Notes: generated from the letters alone by a model not told the origin. 64,000 nt of DNA from Tritrichomonas musculus (GCA_039105265.1 JAPFFF010000005.1:3333501-3397500); one strand, 5' to 3'. Counted from the first letter of the stretch, positions 42,153-52,579 are shown. Made by a program: numbers and translations.

Positions 42153-42156
42153 TTAA

Positions 42157-42985
42157 ATTTTTTGAGAAATTTTCAAAATTATGTAATATTTTGGTGCAAA
42201 ATGGTTAAAAATAGAAAATATTGATAATTTTATGGAATAAATGAACAATTTGGAAATAGAAATCGTGATATTTAAAGAGAATTTCGCAAATATTTATTTT
42301 CTCCTAATTTTGGAAAAATGCGTTTTTCGAGATGTATCTTTTGTGTATTTTGCGATTTATTGCATTTTAGGCAATATATTATAATATTTTTTTTTTTTTC
42401 AATCATCTTGCGGTAGTTGCGGTATTTTGGAAAGAAAATTTATCAAATAATCAAATATTGTTGGCTGTGTTGTTGTATTAGATCATCAAACTCTACAGCA
42501 GATGCATTTATTAATTTTCCATATTCAAATTATAACTCATTTATTCAATTTTTTTAAAATAAAAAACGAATATATACATATAAATATCAATTATTAAAAT
42601 AGGTTTTTGGATTTAAAATTAATATAATTAATTATATAATATTTAAATATAGCAAATATATGCAAAAAGCTTTTTAAATATAAGATATTCATTTTTTAGC
42701 ATTCAATTAAATTCTTACTGTAACAAATTTATAAAATATATTATTTAAAATAATTAATAAATTAAATATTATCTATTTTTATATTTATAAATATATTCTT
42801 AAAATTAAATAATATTATAAACACTTTAAATATCTTATAAATTATAGGATATAATTCTTTTGAAAAAAAAAGATTTGAGATAAAAAAATTAAGAAAATAT
42901 TTTATAAAACACAGCCAAAATAAAACAGAAAAAATTAATTTGAGATAAAAAGTTCAAAATTTTAAAAAATGAAAGGAAAAAAATA
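42157..42985. other. AT-rich spacer
   Basis: No gene. A TTTGAGATAAAAA word occurs twice near 42873 and 42942. Confidence 0.45.
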
Positions 42986-43870
42986 GACAACTTCGTGGAT
43001 TAAGGTGGCCGTTAATTAAGTTATCAGAAACTTCCTTGATTTAATTCAAACTCTCTTATCTACTCTCAAACTTCCTAAAGATTTTAAGGTTCTCCTTTCA
43101 AATTTAAAAGATTAAATTCAATGAGATTTCACAAATAAAATATACATAAATATCATCTATAAAAATGAATTAAAATATAAAATTTATGAAAATATATATT
43201 TTAAAGAATTGTATAAAAACATTTTCATGGAATATTATTGTTTTTATTTTTCTACTGATAGAAATCACAAAATTAAAAAATCAATAAAATTTTGAATAAA
43301 ATAAGATTTATTTGTTGAGGCCAAATATTTTTATTTTTCACCAAAACTTTTTCCGAAAAATGCTCTATTGAATTATATATTCTATGAGTTAATTCAATAT
43401 TGAATAATTTACATTTTTTTAGGGAAGGAGAACCTTAACTTTCTTATCCTCTTTCAAACTTCCAAAAGATAACTTAATTAATAGGTCTCAAATACTCTCA
43501 AAAAGTTATAAACAATAAAAATGATTTTTTCTTTAGCAAAACTTCAAAACAAAACTAAGACAATATCAGTTAAAAATAAAAATTAAAAAATCAAAAAGTT
43601 ATTCAATACGGATTTGAAAAAAAATGAATTAAAAAGTTAATAATTGAATAATTATTAAAAAATTAAGATCAAAATTTTTTATTCTATTCAAATTTTTTAT
43701 TATCAAAAAGTTTACCTTAAGGAACTTTGTGAGAAAACCAGAAAGATTAAGAAAAGATCATGTAGTTTCAAAAGAAAAAAGGAAGTTTGAGAGAAGATAA
43801 TAAAGTTTATGAGGAATCAAGGAAGTTTCTGATAACTTAATTAACGGCCACCTTAATCCACGAAGTTGTC
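42986..43870. mobile_element. TA-flanked element with perfect 55-base TIRs
   Basis: 885 bases. Terminal repeats 42986-43040 and 43816-43870 are identical over 55 bases (outer end GACAACTTCGTGGATTAAGG). TA lies on both sides (42984-42985 and 43871-43872), as for Tc1/mariner-type insertion. The interior holds the 347-base family A MITE (43088-43434) and a T/A-rich remainder with no transposase. Perfect repeats suggest recent movement, and the nested MITE must have arrived later or moved with it. Confidence 0.87.
43088..43434 (-). mobile_element. TTAA-flanked MITE, family A copy 2 (nested)
   Basis: 347 bases flanked by TTAA (43084-43087, 43435-43438), inverted relative to the copy at 36616-36962. 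The shared body includes AATAGAGCATTTTTCGGAAA and the segment around TTATTTTATTCAAAATTTTA. The two copies differ mainly in the central third. Confidence 0.82.
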
Positions 43871-43872
43871 TA

Positions 43873-44446
43873 ATATGTCAGAGAAATTTGAAAGAAAAAT
43901 GGTGGTCTGCCTTTTGATTTTAAGTTTATTCAAAAAGTTAAAAATTTTTCAAAAAGTGGTATAGAATAATACGATTCCTGTCAAGCAGCACAATGCCCTT
44001 GCTTTTTTATTTGAAAAATTGATTTTTAATAATAACAAATATTTTATTTTTGAATTTAATGATAATTTATTGATTAATGAGGACTAGAGTAATATGTTAA
44101 TAGGATTAATTCCAGGAAATTCGAAGGCTGAAAAAAAATGATATATTTTATCTACAGCATCACGAAAAAAATCAATAGCCATATTTAATAATTCATGCTA
44201 TGCACAGTTGAAGAATATATAAAAAATAACTACTTTCTTTAATAAATTCAAGAGAAAAAGTTTGAATTTCATTGAGAACTACCATAAAATAGAGTCGTAG
44301 TGGTTTTCTACACCCATAAATTTCATTGAATTTTTTGAAATGATATTGAAAACATTTATTTAATTTTCAATATTCAACGATAATATTTTGAATTTCATCG
44401 ACTTTTTCAAGGGATTCTTCAAATGTGAGTTTATTTAATTATTTTC
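43873..44446. other. Spacer upstream of ankyrin gene 2
   Basis: No intact gene. The minus strand between about 44180 and 44430 has coding-like stretches in shifting frames (for example NEIQTFSLEFIKE), which may be an old gene remnant; too weak to name. Confidence 0.35.
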
Positions 44447-46007
44447 ATGATATCAAACGAATTATTAACAGAATTTCAAAAAGAACTTGTTCCAATAATG
44501 GATCTTCAGGAAAAACTTCTCAACATTAAAGAAAGTGATATAAGCAAGATTGTAGAAATTATTAATGAAGAATTCACTACCAAAATTTCACTTCGTCGTG
44601 TATTATCAGTGTTAAGTTCTCTTTTATATGCTCGCCCGATTTACATTTATTTGTATTGTCAAATTCTACAATTCATTTCATCCAAAATTAAACCTTTATT
44701 TGATTCACATGAAATATCATCTCTTTTTGAAAATAAATCTGCCCTTTTAGTATTTTTGCAGGCCAAACTAATTACTGCAAATTCAATTATTCAAAAGTTT
44801 GACAATCGGCAATTTGATATCAATTTTTTCTTTCCAGACATCGAAACTGCAAAAAAACCAAAAAATATTAAAACTATGCAAAATGATGAATATCGATTTT
44901 ATGGGCATAATGAAGACAATATCGCAAAGATTATTAGGAATGATGACGTTCACTCATTGAATAAAGCATTAAAATTAGATGAATTATTATTAAATTCCAC
45001 AATACATACATCAAGATATGAAACATTTGATTTTGTTAAAAGTTTTGGTAAAAAGCCGTCTTTAATAGAATATTCAGCATTTTTTGGAAGAGTTAATGTT
45101 TTCAGATATTTATTAGAACGTGGCGCGGTTGTTAGTGAAGTACTTCCGGAATTTGCTGTGTGTGGTGGCAGCATTGAAATAATTCATTCGCTTGAAGAAA
45201 ACAAACATCTCACTTTTGGAGCAGAATGTTTACAAGCATCAGTTGAATTTTTCCAATATGAACTTATAGAATACATTATTTCAACTAATAATGTAAAGTA
45301 CTCTATTTTTGATCTTCTTGAAAGCATAAAACACTTTAATTATGAGGTTTTCATTGAAATAATCAAAGTAGGTGAGTTATGCACAGTTGATAATATGAAT
45401 CAATGCCTTTTTTATTCAATTGAATATCAAAACATTGATGCTTTGAATCTTATTCTCAAATTTGACGGAATAGATGTAAATGCAAGAACTGATTTCGAAA
45501 TTATCTTTTTTATTTTCATAATACACCTGTAATTGTTGCTGCAAGTCTTGGGTTTGATGATGTTTTTAATATTCTTATTAATACCAAAAATGTTGATATA
45601 AACAAAAGCAATGTTGATGGTATTTTACATAAAGTTTTTTCTTATCGAACAGCTCTTCATGAAGCTGCAATGAATGGATATAGCAAAATTGTAAAAACAT
45701 TGCTCGATAGGGCAGACGTTGATTATATGAAAACTGATAGACATGGTATTTTTAAATTTTAATTTCATTCAACTCCCTTTCATCTTGCCGCTGAAAATGG
45801 AATGTTAGATGCAATAAACCTATTTCTTCATCATCCAGATATAGAGTCATTTATAAATAAGAAAAACTTAAATGGCGTTTTTAATTATTTTTTGTTTATA
45901 AAACTCCTTTCGAAGTTATGCCAAATGAAATTCAAGTTGGTGTGCTGGATATTTATCGATCATTCAAAGCCAAAGACGCTAAAAATGTTTATGTAAAAAA
46001 GAAGTAA
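44447..46007 (+). pseudogene. Ankyrin-repeat protein 2, interrupted by T-rich inserts
   Basis: ATG at 44447. Residues 1-150 form the helical N-terminal region typical of large trichomonad ankyrin families. Residues 150-350 are diverged repeats. Clear repeats follow (NTPVIVAASLG, TALHEAAMNG, TPFHLAAENG, TPFEVMPNE), ending VKKK-stop at 46007. Four T-rich inserts, 45500-45519 (20), 45622-45645 (24), 45748-45768 (21) and 45877-45899 (23), sit exactly one codon before the TP/TA of each repeat. Three shift the frame or carry a stop; the 24-base one stays open. The repeat coding is otherwise undamaged. It is either spliced in an unusual way or a pseudogene broken at the same point each time. Type 'pseudogene' is provisional. 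Confidence 0.72.
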
Positions 46008-46124
46008 TATAGACAATGAAAATTTTTATGAAGATTTTTAATGTAAACAATGATTATTTATGTTTTATCCTTTATTTTTAATGATCTGAATAAAATAATA
46101 TTATTATAAAAAACAAAGCGATGC

Positions 46125-46478
46125 TTATGTGGATTTCATAACTTTCTGCTCAAGGAGAGTGCAATATCGTTCTAATTTATCGATTGTTGCTTCTAAGCGT
46201 GAAATATCTTGTTCAACAACAGAAAGATTACTTAAAAAGGAAGCAACTCCAATTTCTTGTTCTTGAAGCATTTTTGCTTTTTCTTTAAGGCATGATGCTT
46301 CTTGAATCAATTCGCCATATCGTCCTATTGCTGCTTGATTTAATTGAAAAACTAATTCGAAAGCGTCTGAAAGTTCTTCTGTTTGAAGGTGCATGTATGA
46401 TGAGATGTCATTGCTAAGTACTTCTGCTGCTTGACTTAGAATTTTTGCAGTATCTGTTTGTGATTGATTTTCAGTCAT
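46125..46478 (-). CDS. BLOC-1 subunit 2-like protein
   Basis: 117 residues, all helical. The C-terminal two thirds match BLOC1S2 by eye: a first helix with LNQAAIGRYGELIQEA, then L-N/S-x-V-E-Q-D/Q-I-x-x-L-E (FLSNLSVVEQDISRLEATIDKLERYCTLLEQKV; human DQINVIEEQVAALEQAAYKLDAYSKKLE). BLOC-1 and BORC act in endosome-lysosome sorting and organelle positioning. The family is short and coiled, so confidence is moderate. TCA motifs lie just upstream of the ATG at 46478. Confidence 0.65.
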   Translation of the reverse strand: MTENQSQTDTAKILSQAAEVLSNDISSYMHLQTEELSDAFELVFQLNQAAIGRYGELIQEASCLKEKAKMLQEQEIGVASFLSNLSVVEQDISRLEATIDKLERYCTLLEQKVMKST

Positions 46479-46817
46479 TTTGATATTGATAAAAATTGAA
46501 TAGGTCTAGCAGCAAAAATAATGATATAAAAGTAGATGTGATTTCTAGATCAATATGAATCATCTAAGCATTAAAATCATTTATAAAAAAAAATTCAAAT
46601 AATAGAATGGTAATTTAAGTTTTTATTATATCCGAAACTCAAATATTAAAGAATGAAATAGGGTACAAATTAAAATTTAAAAGCGTACTAAGTCATGTGG
46701 AGAATAGAAGCATCTTCAATTCTTTCTATTTAATGGTCAAAAGAATGAAGTACAATTTTTGAAACTCTAGCTGAAAAAGCGTTTTTGTTTATCTTTTCTT
46801 CTGATTTTTATGTGTAG

Positions 46818-47100
46818 TTATTCAATATTAAGGTCATTAAATTTTGAGATAGCTTGTGGAGTTTCAAGCATATGAATTAAAGCATTTGGAGTAAATTGAT
46901 CACTTAATGCTTTAATGATCATTACATCAACAAGTTTATAAAGATTTTTTACGCCTGATAATTCAATAACAACTATAAACTTTTTTTGGCCAAATTCTAA
47001 ATGGGTATAGCAAAAAATTATTTCATCATTGCCTTAGATGGGCAAATATAAATATCATCTTTATTTGTTTTTGTTTTGTCTTCTTGTAAACTTCTTGTTG
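46818..47100 (-). pseudogene. Orphan coding remnant
   Basis: A minus-strand frame is open from about 47033 to a stop at 46818 (about 71 codons): NDEIIFCYTHLEFGQKKFIV, then VIELSGVKNLYKLVDVMIIK, ending ISKFNDLNIE. It has coding-like composition. No ATG begins it. A coding-like stretch in another frame (DDIYICPSK) lies directly upstream to about 47100. It could be the 3' exon of an unseen gene or a broken small gene. The family is not recognised. Confidence 0.35.
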
Positions 47101-47368
47101 TGGTGTTTTTGATTGTTTAGATTATTTAAAGTTTATAGTTTCACTTTTGTTAAAAGTTACCCTCTCAAAATTAATTGACTTTCTAAGCAATAATCGTTTG
47201 GTCAATTTATAAACAAATATCCTTTTTTTCTTTAGCTAATTTTTATATAGAAATTTTATAATATATTGCATTTATATAAAAAAGAAAAAATATTGAAAGA
47301 TACTAATAAATATACCATCATTGAATTTTAACAAAACAGTCTTCTCTCAAATTATAAATATATGAAAC
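47101..47368. other. Upstream region of TPR gene 2
   Basis: AT-rich; no gene. A CTCTCAAATTAT motif about 20 bases before the ATG could be the initiator. Confidence 0.35.
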
Positions 47369-48736
47369 ATGGAGCAATTTTCGACTACTGACGCATCAAG
47401 CATTTCTGACAAACTGCAAGATGTAATTAACCAAGAACTTGAGCAAAGCTTTACTGCTGCTGCATGCATCGCAAAAGAAATGAATGACGTTGAAAACAGT
47501 GAACTAGCTGCAAAGAGAGTTTTCAGTTATAAACCCAACTCAGAAATTATTCTCGACTTGTTTCCTAAATACAAACCAGTGATTAATGAAATTACGCAAC
47601 TTGTAAATAAATATAGCAAATCGTTAAAAGAAGATCCCACAAATGCTGATTCCTGGGAACTCCTGGCAAATTGTTATCTGATACTTGGAGATTTTCCTAA
47701 TGCATTTGCTGCTTATTCACACGCAATGAGAATTCTTCCTGAAAATCAAGATTCTAACTTTTTATATGCTATAAGTATCGTCTATGCGCATTTTAGACAT
47801 CATGATCATGCTCTTATGAACTTCAAAAAAATTCTGGAGAATAATCCAAATTTCGTGTTTTCGAATGATATCAAATTTAGGACTGCTATTCTTCAAAGAA
47901 TTGTCGGAAATTACGATCAGTCTCTTAAAATGTTCGAAGAGGTAAAGCGATCTCCGCCAAATGGTCTCTTGCCTGAAGATATTACTATTCAAATTGCATA
48001 TACCCATCAAGTTAGCGGAAATACCGATCTGGCTCACCAAATTTATTCTGATCTTCATCAGCGTTTCCCTCAATCATTGAAACTTACTCAACAATATTGT
48101 CTCTTCCTATATTTATTATATAAAAATACTAATATAGATAGAGTAAAAACAGATATTGACGAAGCTCTTAAGGCACATCCGGACGATCCCATACTTTTAA
48201 TGATTGCAGCAAGGATTGCAATGAAGCAAGATGATATGAGTACAGCTTACAATCATTACCGATATTGTACAACTTATTATTCTAAATCCGCTTACTTTTG
48301 GTGTGGGCTCGGTGTTCTTTACTATAAAAATGACCAAACTCCAGATGCTGTTATTGCTTTTCAACGCGGATTGTATCTGAAAAGTGATATGCCTGAAGCG
48401 TGGCTCAATTTCGGTCTTATATTTGAGCAGATAGGTAATATTCCAAATGCGATCAAAGTTTATCAAATTGGAATGCAAAAATGCGAAGGTTGTCCACAAT
48501 TCGCTGAACGTTTGAATGCTATTGAGGCTCAAAAGAATGGGCATAAAAAGGTTGGAACTGCATACGAACTAATAGATATTGATGATTCAAAATTCATCAC
48601 TCCTATTCCGGAACAATTTGCATCTGATTACATATCAGCTGTTCCAACATTACCACCAAGCTGTTTTAAAGTTGATGCTGAATCAGCTGAAAAATTTGAT
48701 ATATTATCAACTTATCCAAAATCGATATTCCTTTAA
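47369..48736 (+). CDS. Cyc8/Ssn6-like TPR protein 2
   Basis: 455 residues, a paralogue of the 553-residue protein at 23781-25442, lacking its N/K-rich insert. TPRs start near residue 85 (DSWELLANCYLILGDFPNAFAAYSHAMRI) and include the Cyc8/UTX-like block FWCGLGVLYYKNDQTPDAVIAFQRGLYL and EAWLNFGLIFEQIGNIPNAIKVYQ. The same C-terminal tail closes it (PEQFASDYISAVPTLPP ... STYPKSIFL). Codon use is more C-rich than in paralogue 1, suggesting higher expression. A corepressor scaffold role is inferred from the TPR similarity. Confidence 0.82.
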   Translation: MEQFSTTDASSISDKLQDVINQELEQSFTAAACIAKEMNDVENSELAAKRVFSYKPNSEIILDLFPKYKPVINEITQLVNKYSKSLKEDPTNADSWELLANCYLILGDFPNAFAAYSHAMRILPENQDSNFLYAISIVYAHFRHHDHALMNFKKILENNPNFVFSNDIKFRTAILQRIVGNYDQSLKMFEEVKRSPPNGLLPEDITIQIAYTHQVSGNTDLAHQIYSDLHQRFPQSLKLTQQYCLFLYLLYKNTNIDRVKTDIDEALKAHPDDPILLMIAARIAMKQDDMSTAYNHYRYCTTYYSKSAYFWCGLGVLYYKNDQTPDAVIAFQRGLYLKSDMPEAWLNFGLIFEQIGNIPNAIKVYQIGMQKCEGCPQFAERLNAIEAQKNGHKKVGTAYELIDIDDSKFITPIPEQFASDYISAVPTLPPSCFKVDAESAEKFDILSTYPKSIFL

Positions 48737-49117
48737 TATCATTATTTGTAGAAAATTTATGATTTTATTTATTGTTAAAGATAGCCAATTTAATTTGTGT
48801 GAATTTTATATTTTCTTTTTTTTAAATCCGAATTGAATTATGAACTTTTTTACAAGATACGATCAGCAAACAACAAATAATTTAAGAATCCAACATACTT
48901 GTGTTTATTCAATGATTAAAACGCATTGTACAATCAATTTAAAAATAAAAATAAAAATTCAATCATGCAATTTTCATTAATTTCAAATCATGAAAAAACA
49001 ATTGTTTAATATGTCATGAATCCATCAGTGAATATAATTTCGCAATGTCATCTTAATGAAAAAGTCTATATAGAAATAAAAAAGAGAGAAATTGCAAAAA
49101 GTATATCGCATTATTTA
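48737..49117. other. Convergent intergenic region
   Basis: About 380 bases between 3' ends, AT-rich, with no gene or repeat seen. Confidence 0.5.
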
Positions 49118-51805
49118 TTATAAATTATTAGATTCCACACAAAACAGCTTTAAGCCATAATTTCTTACAACAGCAAAAAGGGCAGGATTTCCATGGACCA
49201 CCACGTTCACACTATTTCCGATCTGATACAATCGGGCCAAATAAATGAAAGAAGGCGGCAAGCAAAAAGCAACGCGGACGCCTCCAGCAGCGCCAGAACC
49301 AGAGCCAGCATTATTATTATTATTATTTCCATAGAAAGCGGCATCCAGAGACAAAAGGTCGTCGACAATTTCCGAATTTTTACCTTTTTTATCATTTTCT
49401 TCACTGTTTTCGTCGTCGTTGCCAATTTTGCAAATTCCTCTTCCAGTGAGGATTGGCTTGTTAGCAATGACTGCCTTGTTCACAGTGAAGGACGTCTCTT
49501 GAGGTGTCTGATTCCACATGCTTTCGAACTGTTCGACTCCGATTTCGTCGAAATGTTGAGTTACACAAGTGAAATCAATTGGAATGGCGAACATTTTGTT
49601 TCCAGTTGAAGTTTTCAATGCAATTTGAAGCAGCAAAAGAGAAAGGTTATTTTCATCAGTGATTGGGAAACGACTTGCTTCGTTGTACTTCAAAGGAACG
49701 CAAACTTCGAAAGACTCACCGAAATCGATTTGGTTTGGAAACTTCGGAAACTCAGCGATTTCAATTCCAACGCAATTTTTATTGAAAGCCAAGGCGAAAG
49801 AACCGACTTGCTGATTGATCTTATTTACAACTTTCAGCCACAATTCAGAAGAGTCCCAATCAACGAAAATATCGACAGAATCAATTGAATTCAAATCACC
49901 AGGCAATTGAGGAATGAAGACCTTTTGCCACTCGTGAGACACAGGCTCATTATCATCGCTCAATTCGTCGTAATTATTCTCATTCTCAGGCGCGAAAAGT
50001 TGACTTTGAACAAACTCAGAAGGAAGAACATGCAAAACACCAGAGACGTTTCCAATATTTTTAATCAGCTCATTCAAAACGTTATCGTCAAAACACTTCA
50101 CTTCATTGGAATGATGTGAATTTGCGTCCTCACAATAATGCTTAAGAAAATCATTTTTACTAAAAATAACCGCTTCACGAGCATAGTCATGACTTAACGT
50201 CAAAAACCGCCAGTAAATGAATGCTCTGTTTCGTATGTCGGGCAAGACATTCTCCTTTGTGGCCTCTTCGAAGAGGTACTGGAGCTGGTCCTTTGATTGC
50301 TCGGGGTGCACCAAATAATTCTTGACAACGGCGGTTATTATTTGGCTCTGAACGATAGGGTCTTCATCATGAAAAGTGTCAAGGAAGGGGTCAAGAAGGA
50401 CGTCTGCATTTTGAATCAATTGGCAATATTCGCCGATGATCCAAATAGCGGCACTTTTCGACGAACTTTTTTTGATGATTTCAATGCTCTGGCAAACTTT
50501 TTCAATGACGCTCTCAAAATCACCAGGAAAAGCACGAAGTATCATCGTGAATACTTCAACCGCCGACTCAACCGCATACTCGGCTTTGCTCTCAACAAGC
50601 GACACCAAAATGTCGACAATTTTTCGCGACGATACGGGCAATTTGAGAGCTATTTGGCCGAGCGATTGAATGGTCTTTCTCACAAAGGCGACGTCGACGT
50701 CATTGCAGTACTCTTCAAGCTCATTGATGACTAGCTTAACGTTCGAAACGGTTGCTATCGTAACGATAATGTTCAGCTTCTCAATCTTGATGTACGAGGG
50801 ATCGTTGTAGTGGCAAAAGAAGATCCGCGCGTCCTTCTGTAATGAAAAGGGGTACTTCTGGACGAATAATGAAAGGGTCCTTAAGATGACATATTGTATT
50901 TCGGGCTCCCCGGACGATACAAGGGTAATGAAAGGTGGAATTATTTGACCAAAAAGTTCGGTTACTTCACGTTTGTCTTTTGCCATAAATCGATAGATGC
51001 AACGGAAGGAGCCAATGACAACAGCGGGGTTGGAATGCTTGAGAAATGTAATAAGTCGATCAATTAAAAATGTAGCTTCTTCGGTAGTTAATGGATTGTA
51101 TTTCGAAAGTGAATCTAATAATATCGTTTGAACCCAATCACTGCATTGGGTCATGGCGCTGAGTAATGGCGTAACTGTGGTTTCGTTAAGTATAAAAATT
51201 GGCGTTTTTCGGTTTTCGTTGACTTCAAAAAGAGCGGCTGTGGCGTTAGATATGACCATCGGATTGGCATCATTAAGTAATTGTTGAAGAATGGTAAGAA
51301 GTTCGCTGTTTTCAATGGATTCGGGTATAATGGCATATAATTTGGCAACGGCAATCGCAGCGGTCTTTCGGACATATGGATCTGAATCTTTTAAACATTT
51401 TTTTAATGGAAGAATCATGTATTCGGCAACTGATTCGAGTTTAATACGACACATTGTTCGAACTGCAAGCGCTCTGATAATTGGATTCGGATCTTCTGAG
51501 TCATGTATAAAAGTATTTACTGCCATAATTGATTGTTCTGGTTCTTGACTTGAATATGTAACTAAATAATGATAAATAAGCTTTTTGATTTGTATGTTAT
51601 TTGTATTAACACAACGGAGCATTGAAGAAAATAATTCGCCAACATTTTCACCTGAACGCATTAAACTTAAAACTCGTTTAACTGCATATTCTCGATTTGA
51701 TTCTTCATTGCAGTCAAGATCTTCTCGAAGTGACTTAATTTCAAATTGAAAATTTGATGTTTCAATCTTAGTAAGCATTTTATTTCGATAATATTTTTGA
51801 ATCAT
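49118..51805 (-). CDS. Beta-type adaptin (AP complex large subunit)
   Basis: 895 residues. The trunk (about 20-570) is HEAT/ARM-like with beta-adaptin wording: E-I-K-x-L-R-x-x-L, KRVLSLMRSGENVGELFSSML, KKLIYHYLVTYS, ALAVRTMCRI, DSDPYVRKTAAIAVAKLY. After an acidic hinge (about 610-640) comes a beta-sandwich ear (about 640-770) and a platform-like end. A clathrin box LLSLD (817-821) followed by polyasparagine lies inside the platform region instead of the hinge. It forms part of AP-1/AP-2 or AP-4 coats for clathrin-coated vesicles. Start: ATG 51805 or the second ATG ten codons on; both are plausible. The 5' two thirds on the plus strand show long opposite-strand frames caused by codon bias only. 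Confidence 0.9.
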   Translation of the reverse strand: MIQKYYRNKMLTKIETSNFQFEIKSLREDLDCNEESNREYAVKRVLSLMRSGENVGELFSSMLRCVNTNNIQIKKLIYHYLVTYSSQEPEQSIMAVNTFIHDSEDPNPIIRALAVRTMCRIKLESVAEYMILPLKKCLKDSDPYVRKTAAIAVAKLYAIIPESIENSELLTILQQLLNDANPMVISNATAALFEVNENRKTPIFILNETTVTPLLSAMTQCSDWVQTILLDSLSKYNPLTTEEATFLIDRLITFLKHSNPAVVIGSFRCIYRFMAKDKREVTELFGQIIPPFITLVSSGEPEIQYVILRTLSLFVQKYPFSLQKDARIFFCHYNDPSYIKIEKLNIIVTIATVSNVKLVINELEEYCNDVDVAFVRKTIQSLGQIALKLPVSSRKIVDILVSLVESKAEYAVESAVEVFTMILRAFPGDFESVIEKVCQSIEIIKKSSSKSAAIWIIGEYCQLIQNADVLLDPFLDTFHDEDPIVQSQIITAVVKNYLVHPEQSKDQLQYLFEEATKENVLPDIRNRAFIYWRFLTLSHDYAREAVIFSKNDFLKHYCEDANSHHSNEVKCFDDNVLNELIKNIGNVSGVLHVLPSEFVQSQLFAPENENNYDELSDDNEPVSHEWQKVFIPQLPGDLNSIDSVDIFVDWDSSELWLKVVNKINQQVGSFALAFNKNCVGIEIAEFPKFPNQIDFGESFEVCVPLKYNEASRFPITDENNLSLLLLQIALKTSTGNKMFAIPIDFTCVTQHFDEIGVEQFESMWNQTPQETSFTVNKAVIANKPILTGRGICKIGNDDENSEENDKKGKNSEIVDDLLSLDAAFYGNNNNNNAGSGSGAAGGVRVAFCLPPSFIYLARLYQIGNSVNVVVHGNPALFAVVRNYGLKLFCVESNNL

Positions 51806-52247
51806 GATATTGAAAAATTCTCATTGAATTTTTAAAAAAAAGTTGTTCTCATTTTGGTAGATAATGAAATCTGCACTTTTCCAAAAATTTTAATTCAATT
51901 TTTTTTGAATTGATATTTGGCATGACCTTTCATTTTATTAAACATACAAGAGCAGTTTAAGTCGAACTCTATTTTAAATCTCAACTATATCTTACAGCAA
52001 CAAAAAAATACGTATCCCTTATTGGTTTAGCATGTATTCAGTGTAATTATATTATGAAAACCCTTGATCATTTGAAATTTTAAACTAGCTCCGAGCTTGT
52101 GTTTCAAATCAAACTCAAGTTAAATAATTAACTTTAGCATTAATATAACGCATAATATGACCAGTGTTTAAAAAAGAACGATCAAACAAGGTCAAATAAT
52201 TGCTCTTTTTTTAGTTTGCGAATACGAAATGATTTGGGAATCTTGGA

Positions 52248-52285
<38 letters not shown>

Positions 52286-52579
52286 AAAAAATGAAAAAAA
52301 ATCACAATTTCGAATGACCAGTATTTAAAAATTTTGATGACCACTATTCAAAAAGTTTATCAAATTGATAAGAACACGTTATAAGTAATCATCCAAAATG
52401 ACCATATATAACATAGATGCCACATTACTTTTAGTGAAAAAGTTTGATTGACAAATAACGTACAATGACCACTCTGACCATTTAAAGCCCTGTAATAGAA
52501 TAAAGTTTTGATTATTGAATATAAAAATTCAGAGTTCAAAGATAACTTTTTTTTTTTTAGATATTGTTGGTATTATTTA
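51806..52579. other. Region between adaptin and mannosidase genes
   Basis: About 770 bases. It contains an A-run of about 30 bases at 52252-52282. TGACCA occurs repeatedly (near 52157, 52314, 52340, 52400, 52467, 52479), two of them as ATGACCAGTRTTTAAAAA. This is the upstream side of the adaptin gene, so the motifs may be regulatory. No gene. Confidence 0.5.

Noticed and set aside
42460-42925. Possible element bounded by GGCTGTGTT and its inverse
   Set aside because: Only about ten bases match, and there is no target-site duplication.
49193-50734. Long plus-strand frames opposite beta-adaptin
   Set aside because: They mirror the codon pattern of the adaptin gene and have no independent motifs.
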